From the NCBI GenBank assembly GCA_934162655.1, contig CAKPJL010000025.1:1-15196 (forward strand): a DNA stretch of 15,196 nt. The letters run 5' to 3'. Positions within the stretch are counted from its first letter, which is position 1, and every line of letters starts with the position of its first letter. The notes below the pieces were generated by a model. It had not been told where the DNA came from, did no database searches, and saw only the letters and a program-made list of their open reading frames with translations. Below, piece after piece: positions 6,233-13,745 of the stretch. The stretch is from an uncultured Clostridia bacterium. GTDB taxonomy: Bacteria; Bacillota; Clostridia; TANB77; CAG-465. Both the position numbers and the translations under genes were made by a program.

Positions 6233-7609
6233 ATGAGATATAAAAATGATTTTAAAGATAAAATAAGAAAAAAAGTTGAAAAAGATAATTTATTATATTA
6301 TATAGATACAATGGGATGTCAAATGAATGAAAATGATTCATTAAAATATTCTGGAATTTTGGAAGATATGGGATTTAAAAAAGCAGATAGTGAAGAAGAA
6401 GCAAATCTAATTTTGTTTAATACATGTTGCGTAAGAGAAAATGCAGAAAATACACTCTTCGGTAGATTAGGTTTTCTAAAAAATAAGAAAATGAAGCAAA
6501 AAGATGTATATATAGCAGTAGTAGGTTGTATGAGCCAACAAAAACATATTGTAGAAAAAATAAAATGCTCATATCCTTGGGTAGATATTGTTTTAGGAAC
6601 TAATGTTATGAATACTTTTCCTCGTAAATTATATAATGCAATGTTTCTTAAAAAAGATAAATTGGAATACTTTGATATATTAGAAGATATTGTAGAAGAT
6701 GTTCCAATAAAGTATACAGATAAATATAAAGCAAGTGTAAGCATTATATATGGATGTAATAATTTTTGCTCATATTGTATTGTTCCTTATGTAAGAGGAA
6801 GAGAACATAGTAGAAAAAAAGAAGATATAATATGTGATATTAAAAAATTGGCAAAGTTAGGGTATAAAGAAATAATGCTTTTAGGTCAAAATGTAAACTC
6901 GTATGGAAAGGACTTAAAAGATGGTACTAATTTTCCTGATCTATTAAGAGAAATAGAAAAAATTAATGAAATTGAGATAATTAGATTTATGTCGCCACAC
7001 CCAAAAGATTTTAGCGATGAATTGATTGAAGTTATAAAAAATTCCAAAAAAATTGCAAGACAAATACATTTACCCCTACAATCAGGAAGTACAAAAATAT
7101 TAAAAGAAATGAATAGAAAATATACTAAAGAGGATTATTTAGAAATAGTAAGAAAATTAAAAGAAGCAGATAAAGATATTTCGTTTTCAACAGATATAAT
7201 TGTAGGTTTTCCAAATGAGACAAAAGAAGAATTCCAAGATACATTAGATGTTGTAAAAAAAGTAAAATATGATCAAATATATATGTTTATATATTCAAAA
7301 CGTGAAGGAACAACAGCTGCTAAAATTGAAGACTTAGTTTCAGAAGATGAAAAAGTAAACAGACTTGAGACATTAAAAAATATATATGAAGAAATATTAC
7401 CGCAATTAAATAAAAAATATATAGGTACTATACAAAAAGTATTAGTTGAAGGAAAAAGTAAAAATAATAAAGATTTATATACAGGAAGAACTAGCTCAAA
7501 TAAAACAGTTATATTTGAGGCATCAGATGAGTTAGTAGGTAAAATTGTTAATATAGAAATTTTAAGTGAACATTTATGGTACTTAAAAGGAAGAATATGC
7601 AATAATTAA
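6233..7609 (+). CDS. miaB: tRNA-2-methylthio-N6-dimethylallyladenosine synthase MiaB
   Basis: MiaB is a radical-SAM methylthiotransferase that converts i6A37 to ms2i6A37 in tRNAs reading codons beginning with U. Seen in 458 residues: the N-terminal methylthiotransferase domain with cluster cysteines C29 (MGCQMNENDS), C65 (NTCCVREN) and C99 (VVGCMSQQ); the radical-SAM motif C175-x3-C179-x2-C182 (GCNNFCSYCIVPYVRGREHSR); and a C-terminal TRAM-like beta domain ending with LWYLKGRI. The MGCQMN and VPYVRGRE motifs favour MiaB over the paralogues MtaB and RimO. The start is taken as ATG 6233 because AAGGTG (6221-6226) is correctly spaced; the upstream GTG at 6224 lies inside that site. It is a single-gene unit with its own promoter; the mutS gene that often follows miaB is not here. 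Confidence 0.95.
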   Translation: MRYKNDFKDKIRKKVEKDNLLYYIDTMGCQMNENDSLKYSGILEDMGFKKADSEEEANLILFNTCCVRENAENTLFGRLGFLKNKKMKQKDVYIAVVGCMSQQKHIVEKIKCSYPWVDIVLGTNVMNTFPRKLYNAMFLKKDKLEYFDILEDIVEDVPIKYTDKYKASVSIIYGCNNFCSYCIVPYVRGREHSRKKEDIICDIKKLAKLGYKEIMLLGQNVNSYGKDLKDGTNFPDLLREIEKINEIEIIRFMSPHPKDFSDELIEVIKNSKKIARQIHLPLQSGSTKILKEMNRKYTKEDYLEIVRKLKEADKDISFSTDIIVGFPNETKEEFQDTLDVVKKVKYDQIYMFIYSKREGTTAAKIEDLVSEDEKVNRLETLKNIYEEILPQLNKKYIGTIQKVLVEGKSKNNKDLYTGRTSSNKTVIFEASDELVGKIVNIEILSEHLWYLKGRICNN

Positions 7610-7704
7610 ATTGTAATAAAATTAAATATAATAAATATACTTTAATAGTAAACTATTTTAAAAGTTATAATAAACGATAGAAAAAACTAGGGGGTATATT
7701 TTTT

Positions 7705-8787
7705 ATGGAAGGTGTTGTTGCTGCAAGAAGACTTAGAAAATCAATGTTACAAAATAGTGAGGATTTAGGAAGTATAAATTTTGGGAGCTTAAATATTTCG
7801 TCGTCTTCAAGAAAAAGTAGTAGTAAAGTGCTTGAAGAGGATGGAAATAATAATTTTTTAAGAAAAATAAAAGTGAAATTTCTAGTTAAGTTAATGATAA
7901 CAATTATACTTTTAATAGCATGCGTTTTAACAAATTTGATTTTTGGTAATAAAGCACTTGAAAATAAATTTGTTAATAACATAGTTGGTATGTATAATAA
8001 AGATTATACAAAGCAAGAATTTATAGAAGGATTTGAGAATATATGCGATAATATTTATAAAAATTTAAATTACGTGTTTCCTAAAAAAATAGTAAACTGT
8101 ATACAAGGCGGATATATAAATAATGTAAAACCATATCTTATGAATGTTACTGTAAGTAATGTATTTTCAAAACAAAGCAAAGAACATAATGTAAATATTT
8201 ATGAAAGTGATGAAATAAAGATATATGAAGAACAAAAAGAAAAATTGGAAAGTAATAATAATGCAAATGAAGTTATAAAAGAAAATATACAAAATGAAAG
8301 CAAAGAAGCTCAAAATGGAATTGGTGGAGGAATAGAAACAATAGAGGATAGTAGTTCAATAAGTAGTATAGAAGAAGAAATAAAAGAAATTAAAAGCCTA
8401 AACATAAGTATAATTTGGCCTGTAAATGGTACTATAACTTCAAAATATGGTGTGAGAGAAGAAATATTTAAAGAGATTGGAAATTATCATACAGGACTTG
8501 ATATTGCAAATAAACTTGGTACAGAGATTAAAAGTGCAACGAGTGGAAAAGTAGTAAAAGTTGAACAAAATAATAAATATTATGGTAAGACAATAGAAAT
8601 TGAAAATCAAGGTGTAATATTTAAATATGCTCATTTAAATGAAATACTTGTTGAAAACGGAAAACAAATTAATCAAGGAGATTTGATTGGAAAAATGGGA
8701 AGTACAGGATATTCAACGGGACCACATCTGCACTTTGAGGTAAGATATAACTCAAAGACTGTTGATCCATATTTACTTTTAACATAA
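7705..8787 (+). CDS. spoIVFA: Membrane-anchored M23/LytM-domain protein, SpoIVFA-like
   Basis: Known: in Bacillus, SpoIVFA holds the protease SpoIVFB in a complex at the outer forespore membrane. Seen in 360 residues: a basic, serine-rich cytoplasmic N-terminus (1-55), one membrane segment at about 58-80, an extracytoplasmic linker rich in Asn, Glu and Lys (about 150-230), and a C-terminal LytM domain (about 238-358). All metallopeptidase ligands are present: H262 and D266 (HTGLD), H310 (AHL), H341 and H343 (HLHFE). The ribosome site is AGGGGG with a 10-nt spacer. The gene ends 9 nt before an M50 protease, and that pairing is the reason for the name. An alternative is a SpoIIQ-like protein, which shares the TM plus LytM plan. 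The protein is longer than Bacillus SpoIVFA (about 264). No convincing promoter was found in 7610-7704. Confidence 0.75.
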   Translation: MEGVVAARRLRKSMLQNSEDLGSINFGSLNISSSSRKSSSKVLEEDGNNNFLRKIKVKFLVKLMITIILLIACVLTNLIFGNKALENKFVNNIVGMYNKDYTKQEFIEGFENICDNIYKNLNYVFPKKIVNCIQGGYINNVKPYLMNVTVSNVFSKQSKEHNVNIYESDEIKIYEEQKEKLESNNNANEVIKENIQNESKEAQNGIGGGIETIEDSSSISSIEEEIKEIKSLNISIIWPVNGTITSKYGVREEIFKEIGNYHTGLDIANKLGTEIKSATSGKVVKVEQNNKYYGKTIEIENQGVIFKYAHLNEILVENGKQINQGDLIGKMGSTGYSTGPHLHFEVRYNSKTVDPYLLLT

Positions 8788-8796
8788 AGGAGTAAA

Positions 8797-9381
8797 ATGA
8801 AATTTAAAATTAAATCTATACAAATTGAGATAGAATGGTTAGCTATAACTTTAATTTTTATCTCAATTTTTTCTATAAAAGTTAGGAACTATTTAATGTC
8901 TTATTTTGCATGTTATCTGTTTATAGTATTTCATGAACTTTCTCATATCATATGTGCAAGTATGTTTGGATTTAAATTAAGAAAAATTAAACTTTCTACA
9001 ATGGGAGTAAATGTTAATTTTTATGAAAATGTACTTACTAGTAATGTTATGAATATAAAAAAAATTATAATATTTATAGCAGGACCACTATCAAATGTTA
9101 TACTTGCAATTATTTTTAAGGATATAAATATGATTTTTGAAATAAATATTTTTTTAGCATTTATAAACATGTTACCTGTATATCCATTAGATGGTTATAA
9201 TATTACAAGATTGATGTCGAATAAAACGTTATATAATTGTATTGATAAATTTGTATTAGTGCTAGGTATTATGTGTTTATTAATAGGACTAGTTCAAGTT
9301 ATGTTATATAAATCACCGTCTATTATAATGTTTTCAACATATGTAATTTTGATAAACAAAAGAACTAAAATGTATCAATAA
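8797..9381 (+). CDS. spoIVFB: M50 (site-2) intramembrane metalloprotease, SpoIVFB-like
   Basis: Known: SpoIVFB cleaves pro-sigma-K within the membrane of the mother cell late in sporulation. Seen in 194 residues: several hydrophobic segments, the zinc motif HELSH at residues 46-50, and the second M50 motif NMLPVYPLDG with D132 as the third ligand. An AAAGGAG site overlaps the stop of the upstream gene, so the two are translationally close and surely cotranscribed. The protein stops soon after its last membrane segments and lacks the C-terminal CBS domain present in Bacillus SpoIVFB (about 288 residues). Other M50 proteases have the same motifs, but the partner gene and the nearby spoIIG cluster favour SpoIVFB. 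Its substrate gene is not in the window. Confidence 0.8.
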   Translation: MKFKIKSIQIEIEWLAITLIFISIFSIKVRNYLMSYFACYLFIVFHELSHIICASMFGFKLRKIKLSTMGVNVNFYENVLTSNVMNIKKIIIFIAGPLSNVILAIIFKDINMIFEINIFLAFINMLPVYPLDGYNITRLMSNKTLYNCIDKFVLVLGIMCLLIGLVQVMLYKSPSIIMFSTYVILINKRTKMYQ

Positions 9382-9453
9382 AAATTTTGAAAAGATGTTA
9401 AAAAAATATTTCACCAAAATTACAAAAATATTACAAAAAAATCATTAAAATAC

Positions 9454-9482
9454 TTGCTTTTTAAATAAAAAAATAGTATTAT
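9454..9482 (+). promoter_or_regulatory. Probable sigma-A promoter of ftsA-ftsZ
   Basis: TTGCTT (9454-9459) and TATTAT (9477-9482) are 17 bp apart, about 30 nt before the ftsA GTG. The bases upstream carry A-tracts at roughly 10-11-bp spacing, including a direct repeat of ATTACAAAAA (9419 and 9430), which could act as an UP element or bend. Confidence 0.6.
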
Positions 9483-9511
9483 ATATATAGCAAATTTTGG
9501 GGGTGTAGAGT

Positions 9512-10795
9512 GTGGCTATAGGTGACATCATAGTAGGTCTAGATATAGGTGCGTCCAAGATAAGCTGTGTCATAGGACAAGTTAATAAATTTAGTGAAAT
9601 TGAAGTGATAGGGCACGGGCTTTCTAAAAACTCAGGTATAAAAAAAGGCAAAATAATAGATTTACAGTCTACTGCTAAATCTATAATGAGAGCAGTACAA
9701 GGAGCAGAAGAGGTATCAGAGCTTTCAGTAAATTCAGCTTATGCAAATATAAAAGGATTAAATGTAAGAATAGAAAAAGTTGTTATAGAATCAGAAGTTG
9801 CAAAGCCAGATGATGGTATGACAGTAAATGATATATATGAAGCTTATTCAAAGGTTCAAATGGCAATAACAGTAGGTTCAGGTGAACAAATTATTGATAT
9901 AATTCCTAATCAGTATGAAGTAAATGGAAGACTATATAAAGATGAACCAATAGGTGCCTTTTGTAAAACATTTAAACTGGAGGCAGAAGTAGTAGTAGCA
10001 CAAGGTGAGTATATTAGTCAAGTCCAGCAAGTTATGAACATGGCAGGGCTAAAACTAGATGGTTTAATTTTGGAAACACTAGCTACATCTAACATTGTAC
10101 TTATGCCAGAAGAAAAAGAAATAGGTGTACTTTTAATAGATATGGGAGCTCTACATACAGACATATCAATATATAAAGATTCTAAGTTAGAATTTTATAC
10201 AACCCTACCTGTTGGAGGAGATCATATAACTAACGATATTGCACTTACACTTGGGATAACCACTGATGAGGCAGAAAAAATAAAAAAACAATACAATTTG
10301 GCAATAAAGGCTATGATAACTAATGACCATGATATTAAGTTAAATACGAAAGAGGCAGCAGATGAAAAAGACAAAATAGTAAAATGTAGTGATATAGTAA
10401 GTATAATTGAGGCAAGAGTTAAAGAGATTTTCCAAATAATTAAAAAAATAAGTATAGATAATGGTCTTACAAATAAATTTGATTGTGTAGTTTTAACTGG
10501 TCAAGGAATAAGCAACATAATAGGAGCAGAAGAACTTGCTATGTTAACACTAAAAAGAAAGCAAGTAAGAGTGTGTAGCCCAAAGTTAATAAATATAATA
10601 AAACCTCAACATACTACTGTATTTGGAATGGTAAGATATATATCAAATTTAGGACTTAGCAAACATGTTAGTAGTGATGTTGAAATAGTGGCAGACTTAG
10701 GTGTTAAAGATAGGATATTTTGTGGTTTTGGAAATATAGGTAAAAAAATAAAGAATATATTTAAAAAAGTGAAAGATAAAGATAATGAAGAATAA
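9512..10795 (+). CDS. ftsA: Cell division protein FtsA
   Basis: FtsA is the actin-like ATPase that anchors FtsZ filaments to the membrane. Seen in 427 residues: phosphate-1 motif GLDIGASKISCVIG (9-22), the FtsA 1C region with YANIKG, a phosphate-2-like DMGALHTDIS (from D210), TTLPVGGDHITNDIA, an adenosine-type LTGQGIS (328-334), and a C-terminal amphipathic basic helix (FGNIGKKIKNIFKKVKD) suitable for membrane anchoring. The start is GTG with GGGGGTG six nt upstream. The phosphate-2 and adenosine motifs depart from the usual DIGGGTTD and LTGGG forms. ftsZ follows directly, its ribosome site starting at the ftsA stop. No ftsQ/divIB is present upstream. Confidence 0.93.
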   Translation: MAIGDIIVGLDIGASKISCVIGQVNKFSEIEVIGHGLSKNSGIKKGKIIDLQSTAKSIMRAVQGAEEVSELSVNSAYANIKGLNVRIEKVVIESEVAKPDDGMTVNDIYEAYSKVQMAITVGSGEQIIDIIPNQYEVNGRLYKDEPIGAFCKTFKLEAEVVVAQGEYISQVQQVMNMAGLKLDGLILETLATSNIVLMPEEKEIGVLLIDMGALHTDISIYKDSKLEFYTTLPVGGDHITNDIALTLGITTDEAEKIKKQYNLAIKAMITNDHDIKLNTKEAADEKDKIVKCSDIVSIIEARVKEIFQIIKKISIDNGLTNKFDCVVLTGQGISNIIGAEELAMLTLKRKQVRVCSPKLINIIKPQHTTVFGMVRYISNLGLSKHVSSDVEIVADLGVKDRIFCGFGNIGKKIKNIFKKVKDKDNEE

Positions 10796-10808
10796 GGGAG
10801 GAAATAAA

Positions 10809-11912
10809 ATGGAAAATGAAAAGCAAGTAGGAATGGCTACAATTAGAGTTGTAGGCGTTGGTGGTGCTGGAAATAATGGAGTAAATAGAATGATAGATGC
10901 AGGAGTAAAGGGCATTGAATTTATTTCTGTAAATACTGATAAGCAAGCATTAGAAACTTCAAAAGCATCTAAGAAAATACAAATAGGCGAGAAGTTAACT
11001 CGTGGACTTGGTGCAGGGGCAAATCCTGAAATTGGAAAATGTAGTGCAGAAGAATCAAAAGCAGAAATTGCCGAAGCTCTAAAAGGGGCAGATATGGTAT
11101 TTGTAACTGCTGGAATGGGTGGCGGAACTGGTACTGGTGCTGCTCCAATAGTTGCATCTATTGCAAAAGATATGGGAATTTTGACTGTTGGAGTTGTTAC
11201 AAAGCCATTCCCTTTTGAAGGAAAAAGAAGAATGACTCAAGCAGATTCAGGTATAGAGGAATTAAAACAAACAGTAGATACTTTAATAATTATTCCAAAT
11301 GAAAAATTACTTCAAGTAGTAGAAAAACAAACTTCAATTTTAGAAGCTTTTAAAATGGCTGATGATGTTTTAAGACAAGGTGTTCAAGGTATATCAGATC
11401 TTATCACAATACCAGGACTTGTAAATCTTGACTTTGCAGATGTTAAGACTATAATGTTAGATACTGGAATAGCTCATATGGGACTTGGTAGAGCTACTGG
11501 CGAAAACAGAGCTCAAGAGGCTGCAAGACAAGCTATACATTCACCACTTCTTGAAACTTCTATTGAAGGTGCAGGTGGAGTCTTAATAAATGTTACTGGT
11601 GGAAAGGATTTAGCATTACTTGAAATTAATGAAGCACTAGAACTTGTTCAAAAATCAGTAGACCCAGATGCAAATATTATATTTGGTGCTGTAATTGATG
11701 AAAAATTACAAGATGAAATTGTAATTACTGTTATTGCAACAGGATTTGCAAAATCTGGTTTTGATGGTGTAAATATAGAAAGCATAATTAATAGAACAGT
11801 TGAAAATTCTTTAAATAATAACTCAGCAAAACAGACAGTTTCAACATCAACTAATGATTATAAAATTGATTTAGATATTCCTCCATTTTTAAGAAGAAAT
11901 AAAGGAGAATAA
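10809..11912 (+). CDS. ftsZ: Cell division protein FtsZ
   Basis: FtsZ is the tubulin-like GTPase that forms the division ring and, in sporulating cells, the asymmetric septum. Seen in 367 residues: VVGVGGAGNNGVNRM at the N-terminus, the tubulin signature GGGTGTG (104-110), the T7 synergy loop NLDFADVKTIM with D208 and D211, a short linker (about 320-352) rich in Asn, Ser and Thr, and the conserved C-terminal peptide LDIPPFLRR that binds FtsA and other partners. The start is ATG 10809 because GGGAGG (10796-10801) precedes it by 7 nt. An in-frame ATG at 10785 overlaps ftsA and would encode the ribosome site, so it is not used. A strong terminator follows. Confidence 0.97.
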   Translation: MENEKQVGMATIRVVGVGGAGNNGVNRMIDAGVKGIEFISVNTDKQALETSKASKKIQIGEKLTRGLGAGANPEIGKCSAEESKAEIAEALKGADMVFVTAGMGGGTGTGAAPIVASIAKDMGILTVGVVTKPFPFEGKRRMTQADSGIEELKQTVDTLIIIPNEKLLQVVEKQTSILEAFKMADDVLRQGVQGISDLITIPGLVNLDFADVKTIMLDTGIAHMGLGRATGENRAQEAARQAIHSPLLETSIEGAGGVLINVTGGKDLALLEINEALELVQKSVDPDANIIFGAVIDEKLQDEIVITVIATGFAKSGFDGVNIESIINRTVENSLNNNSAKQTVSTSTNDYKIDLDIPPFLRRNKGE

Positions 11913-11940
11913 AAATCATTATCTTTTAGAAATATATGTA

Positions 11941-11980
11941 AAAATATCAAGATATTAAAAATATCTTGGTATTTTTTTTT
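11941..11980 (+). terminator. Rho-independent terminator after ftsZ
   Basis: A 16-position stem (11941-11956 with 11960-11975, one U-G pair, AAA loop) is followed by T5 and further T-rich sequence. It is the longest hairpin in the window and separates ftsAZ from the spoIIG region. Confidence 0.9.
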
Positions 11981-12010
11981 TATTTTATTTATATTTTGTC
12001 TATGAAAAGT

Positions 12011-12045
12011 TTGAATTCATAAGTATTTTCTACAAATTTTATAAT
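12011..12045 (+). promoter_or_regulatory. Candidate spoIIGA promoter with long spacer
   Basis: TTGAAT (12011-12016) and TATAAT (12040-12045) are 23 bp apart. Known: the Bacillus spoIIG promoter has an unusually long spacer (22 bp) and depends on Spo0A. A weak 0A-box-like TGTCTAT lies at 11997-12003. The region is AT-rich, so chance matches are likely. Confidence 0.35.
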
Positions 12046-12077
12046 AAATATTTTATATAATTTCTATGGTGAATAGA

Positions 12078-12881
12078 TTGGAACAATATATAGAATATGT
12101 ATTTATTGAAAATCTAATAATAAATATTTTAATATTGATTTTAATTAAAAAAGTTTCTAGGAAAGATTGCAAAAAGTTAAATTTAGGTCTGTCAGCTATT
12201 ATCACATCTACTTATTCTTGTCTATCATATACATATCAAGATACATTAAATACTTTGTTTATAAAAATATTGGTTTCTTTTATATACATATATATAGCAT
12301 TTAAGCCAAAAAATATTAAAACATTTATAAGACTCATTATGTATTACATACTTATATATTTTATTTTTATTGGTATTATAATTTCACTTACACTAATATT
12401 AAAAATTAATATTCCAAATTTAGTTTTTAAATGGTTAGTATATATTGCTTCAATAGTGTTAACTTATGGTGTTTGTAAAATAATGTGGAAAGTGTGGAAA
12501 AAGAATATAAAAAAAGATGAACTATTGATAGATATAAAAATTTATAACTGTAATATTAGAGCTTTTGTTGATACTGGAAATACAGTAAAAGGATCTAATA
12601 ATCTACCAGTAATATTCATTAATGAAAAGTATAAAAAAGTGTTAAAAAACGAGCTTGAAAAAGAAAATAAAGAAATGTTAAAAATCGATACTATAAATGG
12701 TTCAAAAATTTGTTATACATATTTAATAAAAAATGTAAATTTTAAAGTAAATAAAAATCAAATTGTGGTTGATAAAATTAATATAGCTTTTACAGATATG
12801 TTAAAAGATGATAGTTATGATGCAATTACAAGTTATGATATATATTTAGATTTATTAGAAAGGGGAAATAACAATGAATAA
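12078..12881 (+). CDS. spoIIGA: Sporulation sigma-E processing aspartic protease SpoIIGA
   Basis: SpoIIGA is a mother-cell membrane protease that removes the pro-sequence of sigma-E after a signal from the forespore. Seen: an N-terminal half with about five hydrophobic segments (to about residue 140) and a soluble C-terminal half carrying the aspartic-protease motif FVDTGN (D165 from the chosen start). Sequence is otherwise poorly conserved, as is usual in this family. The start is chosen as TTG 12078 (267 residues, MEQYIEYVFIENLI), because GGTG at 12068-12071 lies 6 nt upstream and the result begins as Clostridial homologues do. ATG 12066 is in frame but has no ribosome site. The last 8 nt overlap sigE, matching the conserved spoIIGA-sigE operon. 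Confidence 0.9.
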   Translation: MEQYIEYVFIENLIINILILILIKKVSRKDCKKLNLGLSAIITSTYSCLSYTYQDTLNTLFIKILVSFIYIYIAFKPKNIKTFIRLIMYYILIYFIFIGIIISLTLILKINIPNLVFKWLVYIASIVLTYGVCKIMWKVWKKNIKKDELLIDIKIYNCNIRAFVDTGNTVKGSNNLPVIFINEKYKKVLKNELEKENKEMLKIDTINGSKICYTYLIKNVNFKVNKNQIVVDKINIAFTDMLKDDSYDAITSYDIYLDLLERGNNNE

Positions 12882-13578
12882 AAAAATAAGACAAATATAT
12901 TTAAAAATATTAAAAATGCTAAATTTAGAAGATGAAAGTTTATTTTATATAGCTGGTAGCGATAAATTACCGCCACCTTTAGGAGAGGAAGAGGAGGCAA
13001 AATTATTAAAAAAGCTTATGGAAAAAGATTCTAATGCAAAAAATATATTAGTAGAAAGAAATCTAAGACTTGTAGTCTACATTGCAAAGAAATTTGAAAA
13101 TTCAGGAGTTAATATAGAAGATTTAATTTCTATTGGAACAATAGGGCTTATGAAAGGTGTTAATAGTTATAAACTTGATAAAAATATCAAGCTTGCAACA
13201 TATGCTTCTAGATGTATAGAAAATGAAATTTTAATGTATTTAAGAAAAAATAGCAAGATAAAAGCAGAAGTATCAATAGATGAACCTATAAACACAGACA
13301 GTGAAGGTAATGATTTGTCACTAGCAGATATTTTAGGAACTGATAATGATAGTTTGTTTAAGTCAGTGGAAGAAAGTGACAATAAGAAAATTTTAAATAT
13401 AGCTATCAAGAAGTTAAATGATAGGGAAAAAATAATAATGCAATTAAGGTATGGATTTAATGGATATGACGAACTAACACAAAAAGAGGTTGCAGATAAA
13501 CTTGGTATTTCACAGTCATACATTTCTAGAATAGAGAAAAAAGTAATTAATTCTTTAAAGAAAGATTTTCTAAAATAA
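12874..13578 (+). CDS. sigE: RNA polymerase sporulation sigma factor sigma-E (pro-form)
   Basis: Sigma-E directs early mother-cell transcription. Seen in 234 residues: a hydrophobic/basic pro-region (1 to about 24), then FYIAGSDKLPPPLG, which matches the Bacillus processing region YYIGGSEALPPPL, placing cleavage between F24 and Y25 by analogy. Region 2 begins at NLRLVVYIAKKFENSG (63) and includes IEDLISIGTIGLMKG and TYASRCIENEILMYLRKN. Region 4 carries the helix-turn-helix TQKEVADKLGISQSYISRIEKK. The ATG overlaps the 3' end of spoIIGA, with GGGGA 8 nt upstream inside that gene, indicating translational coupling of protease and substrate. Length is close to Bacillus (239). Confidence 0.96.
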   Translation: MNKKIRQIYLKILKMLNLEDESLFYIAGSDKLPPPLGEEEEAKLLKKLMEKDSNAKNILVERNLRLVVYIAKKFENSGVNIEDLISIGTIGLMKGVNSYKLDKNIKLATYASRCIENEILMYLRKNSKIKAEVSIDEPINTDSEGNDLSLADILGTDNDSLFKSVEESDNKKILNIAIKKLNDREKIIMQLRYGFNGYDELTQKEVADKLGISQSYISRIEKKVINSLKKDFLK

Positions 13579-13617
13579 TATATAAATACATGATAGTATT
13601 AGTATTTTTAAAAAATT

Positions 13618-13647
13618 TAAATATATTTTTATGTTATAAGCATTATA
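13618..13647 (+). promoter_or_regulatory. Candidate sigma-F/sigma-G-type promoter upstream of sigG
   Basis: TAAATA (13618-13623), 17-bp spacer, CATTATA (13641-13647) resembles the forespore consensus (about TGAATA, 17-18 bp, CATACTA). This fits the expectation that sigG is expressed from a forespore promoter in the 167-nt gap after sigE. No terminator was seen after sigE. The match is imperfect in very AT-rich DNA. Confidence 0.3.
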
Positions 13648-13659
13648 AATAGATTTGTC

Positions 13660-13710
13660 GAGTTTTATCTAGTTTTGAGTTATATGAATTAAGATTAATA
13701 AAACTCAAAA
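13660..13710 (+). repeat. Competing inverted repeats in the sigG leader
   Basis: Segment A GAGTTTTAT (13660-13668) and segment C ATAAAACTC (13698-13706) are exact reverse complements. Segment B TTTTGAGTT (13673-13681) is also the exact reverse complement of AACTCAAAA (13702-13710), which overlaps C. A and B therefore compete for C, just upstream of the sigG ribosome site (13733-13737). Confidence 0.5.
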
Positions 13711-13745
13711 TAATATTTACGAAAGATAAAATAGGAGCGATAGAT

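Noticed and set aside
7610..7704. TATAAT at 7666-7671 and an ATA-N17-TATACTTT match as promoters of spoIVFA
   Set aside because: No acceptable -35 accompanies the TATAAT, and the sigma-E-like match has only 5 of 8 bases in sequence that is almost all A and T; such matches are expected by chance.
9383..9421. Inverted repeat AATTTTG/CAAAATT after spoIVFB
   Set aside because: Only 7 A/T-dominated pairs with a 25-nt loop and no T run; not convincing as a terminator.
10785..10808. ATG 10785 as the ftsZ start, overlapping ftsA
   Set aside because: The extra residues are encoded by the GGGAGG ribosome site for ATG 10809, and the shorter product matches the family.
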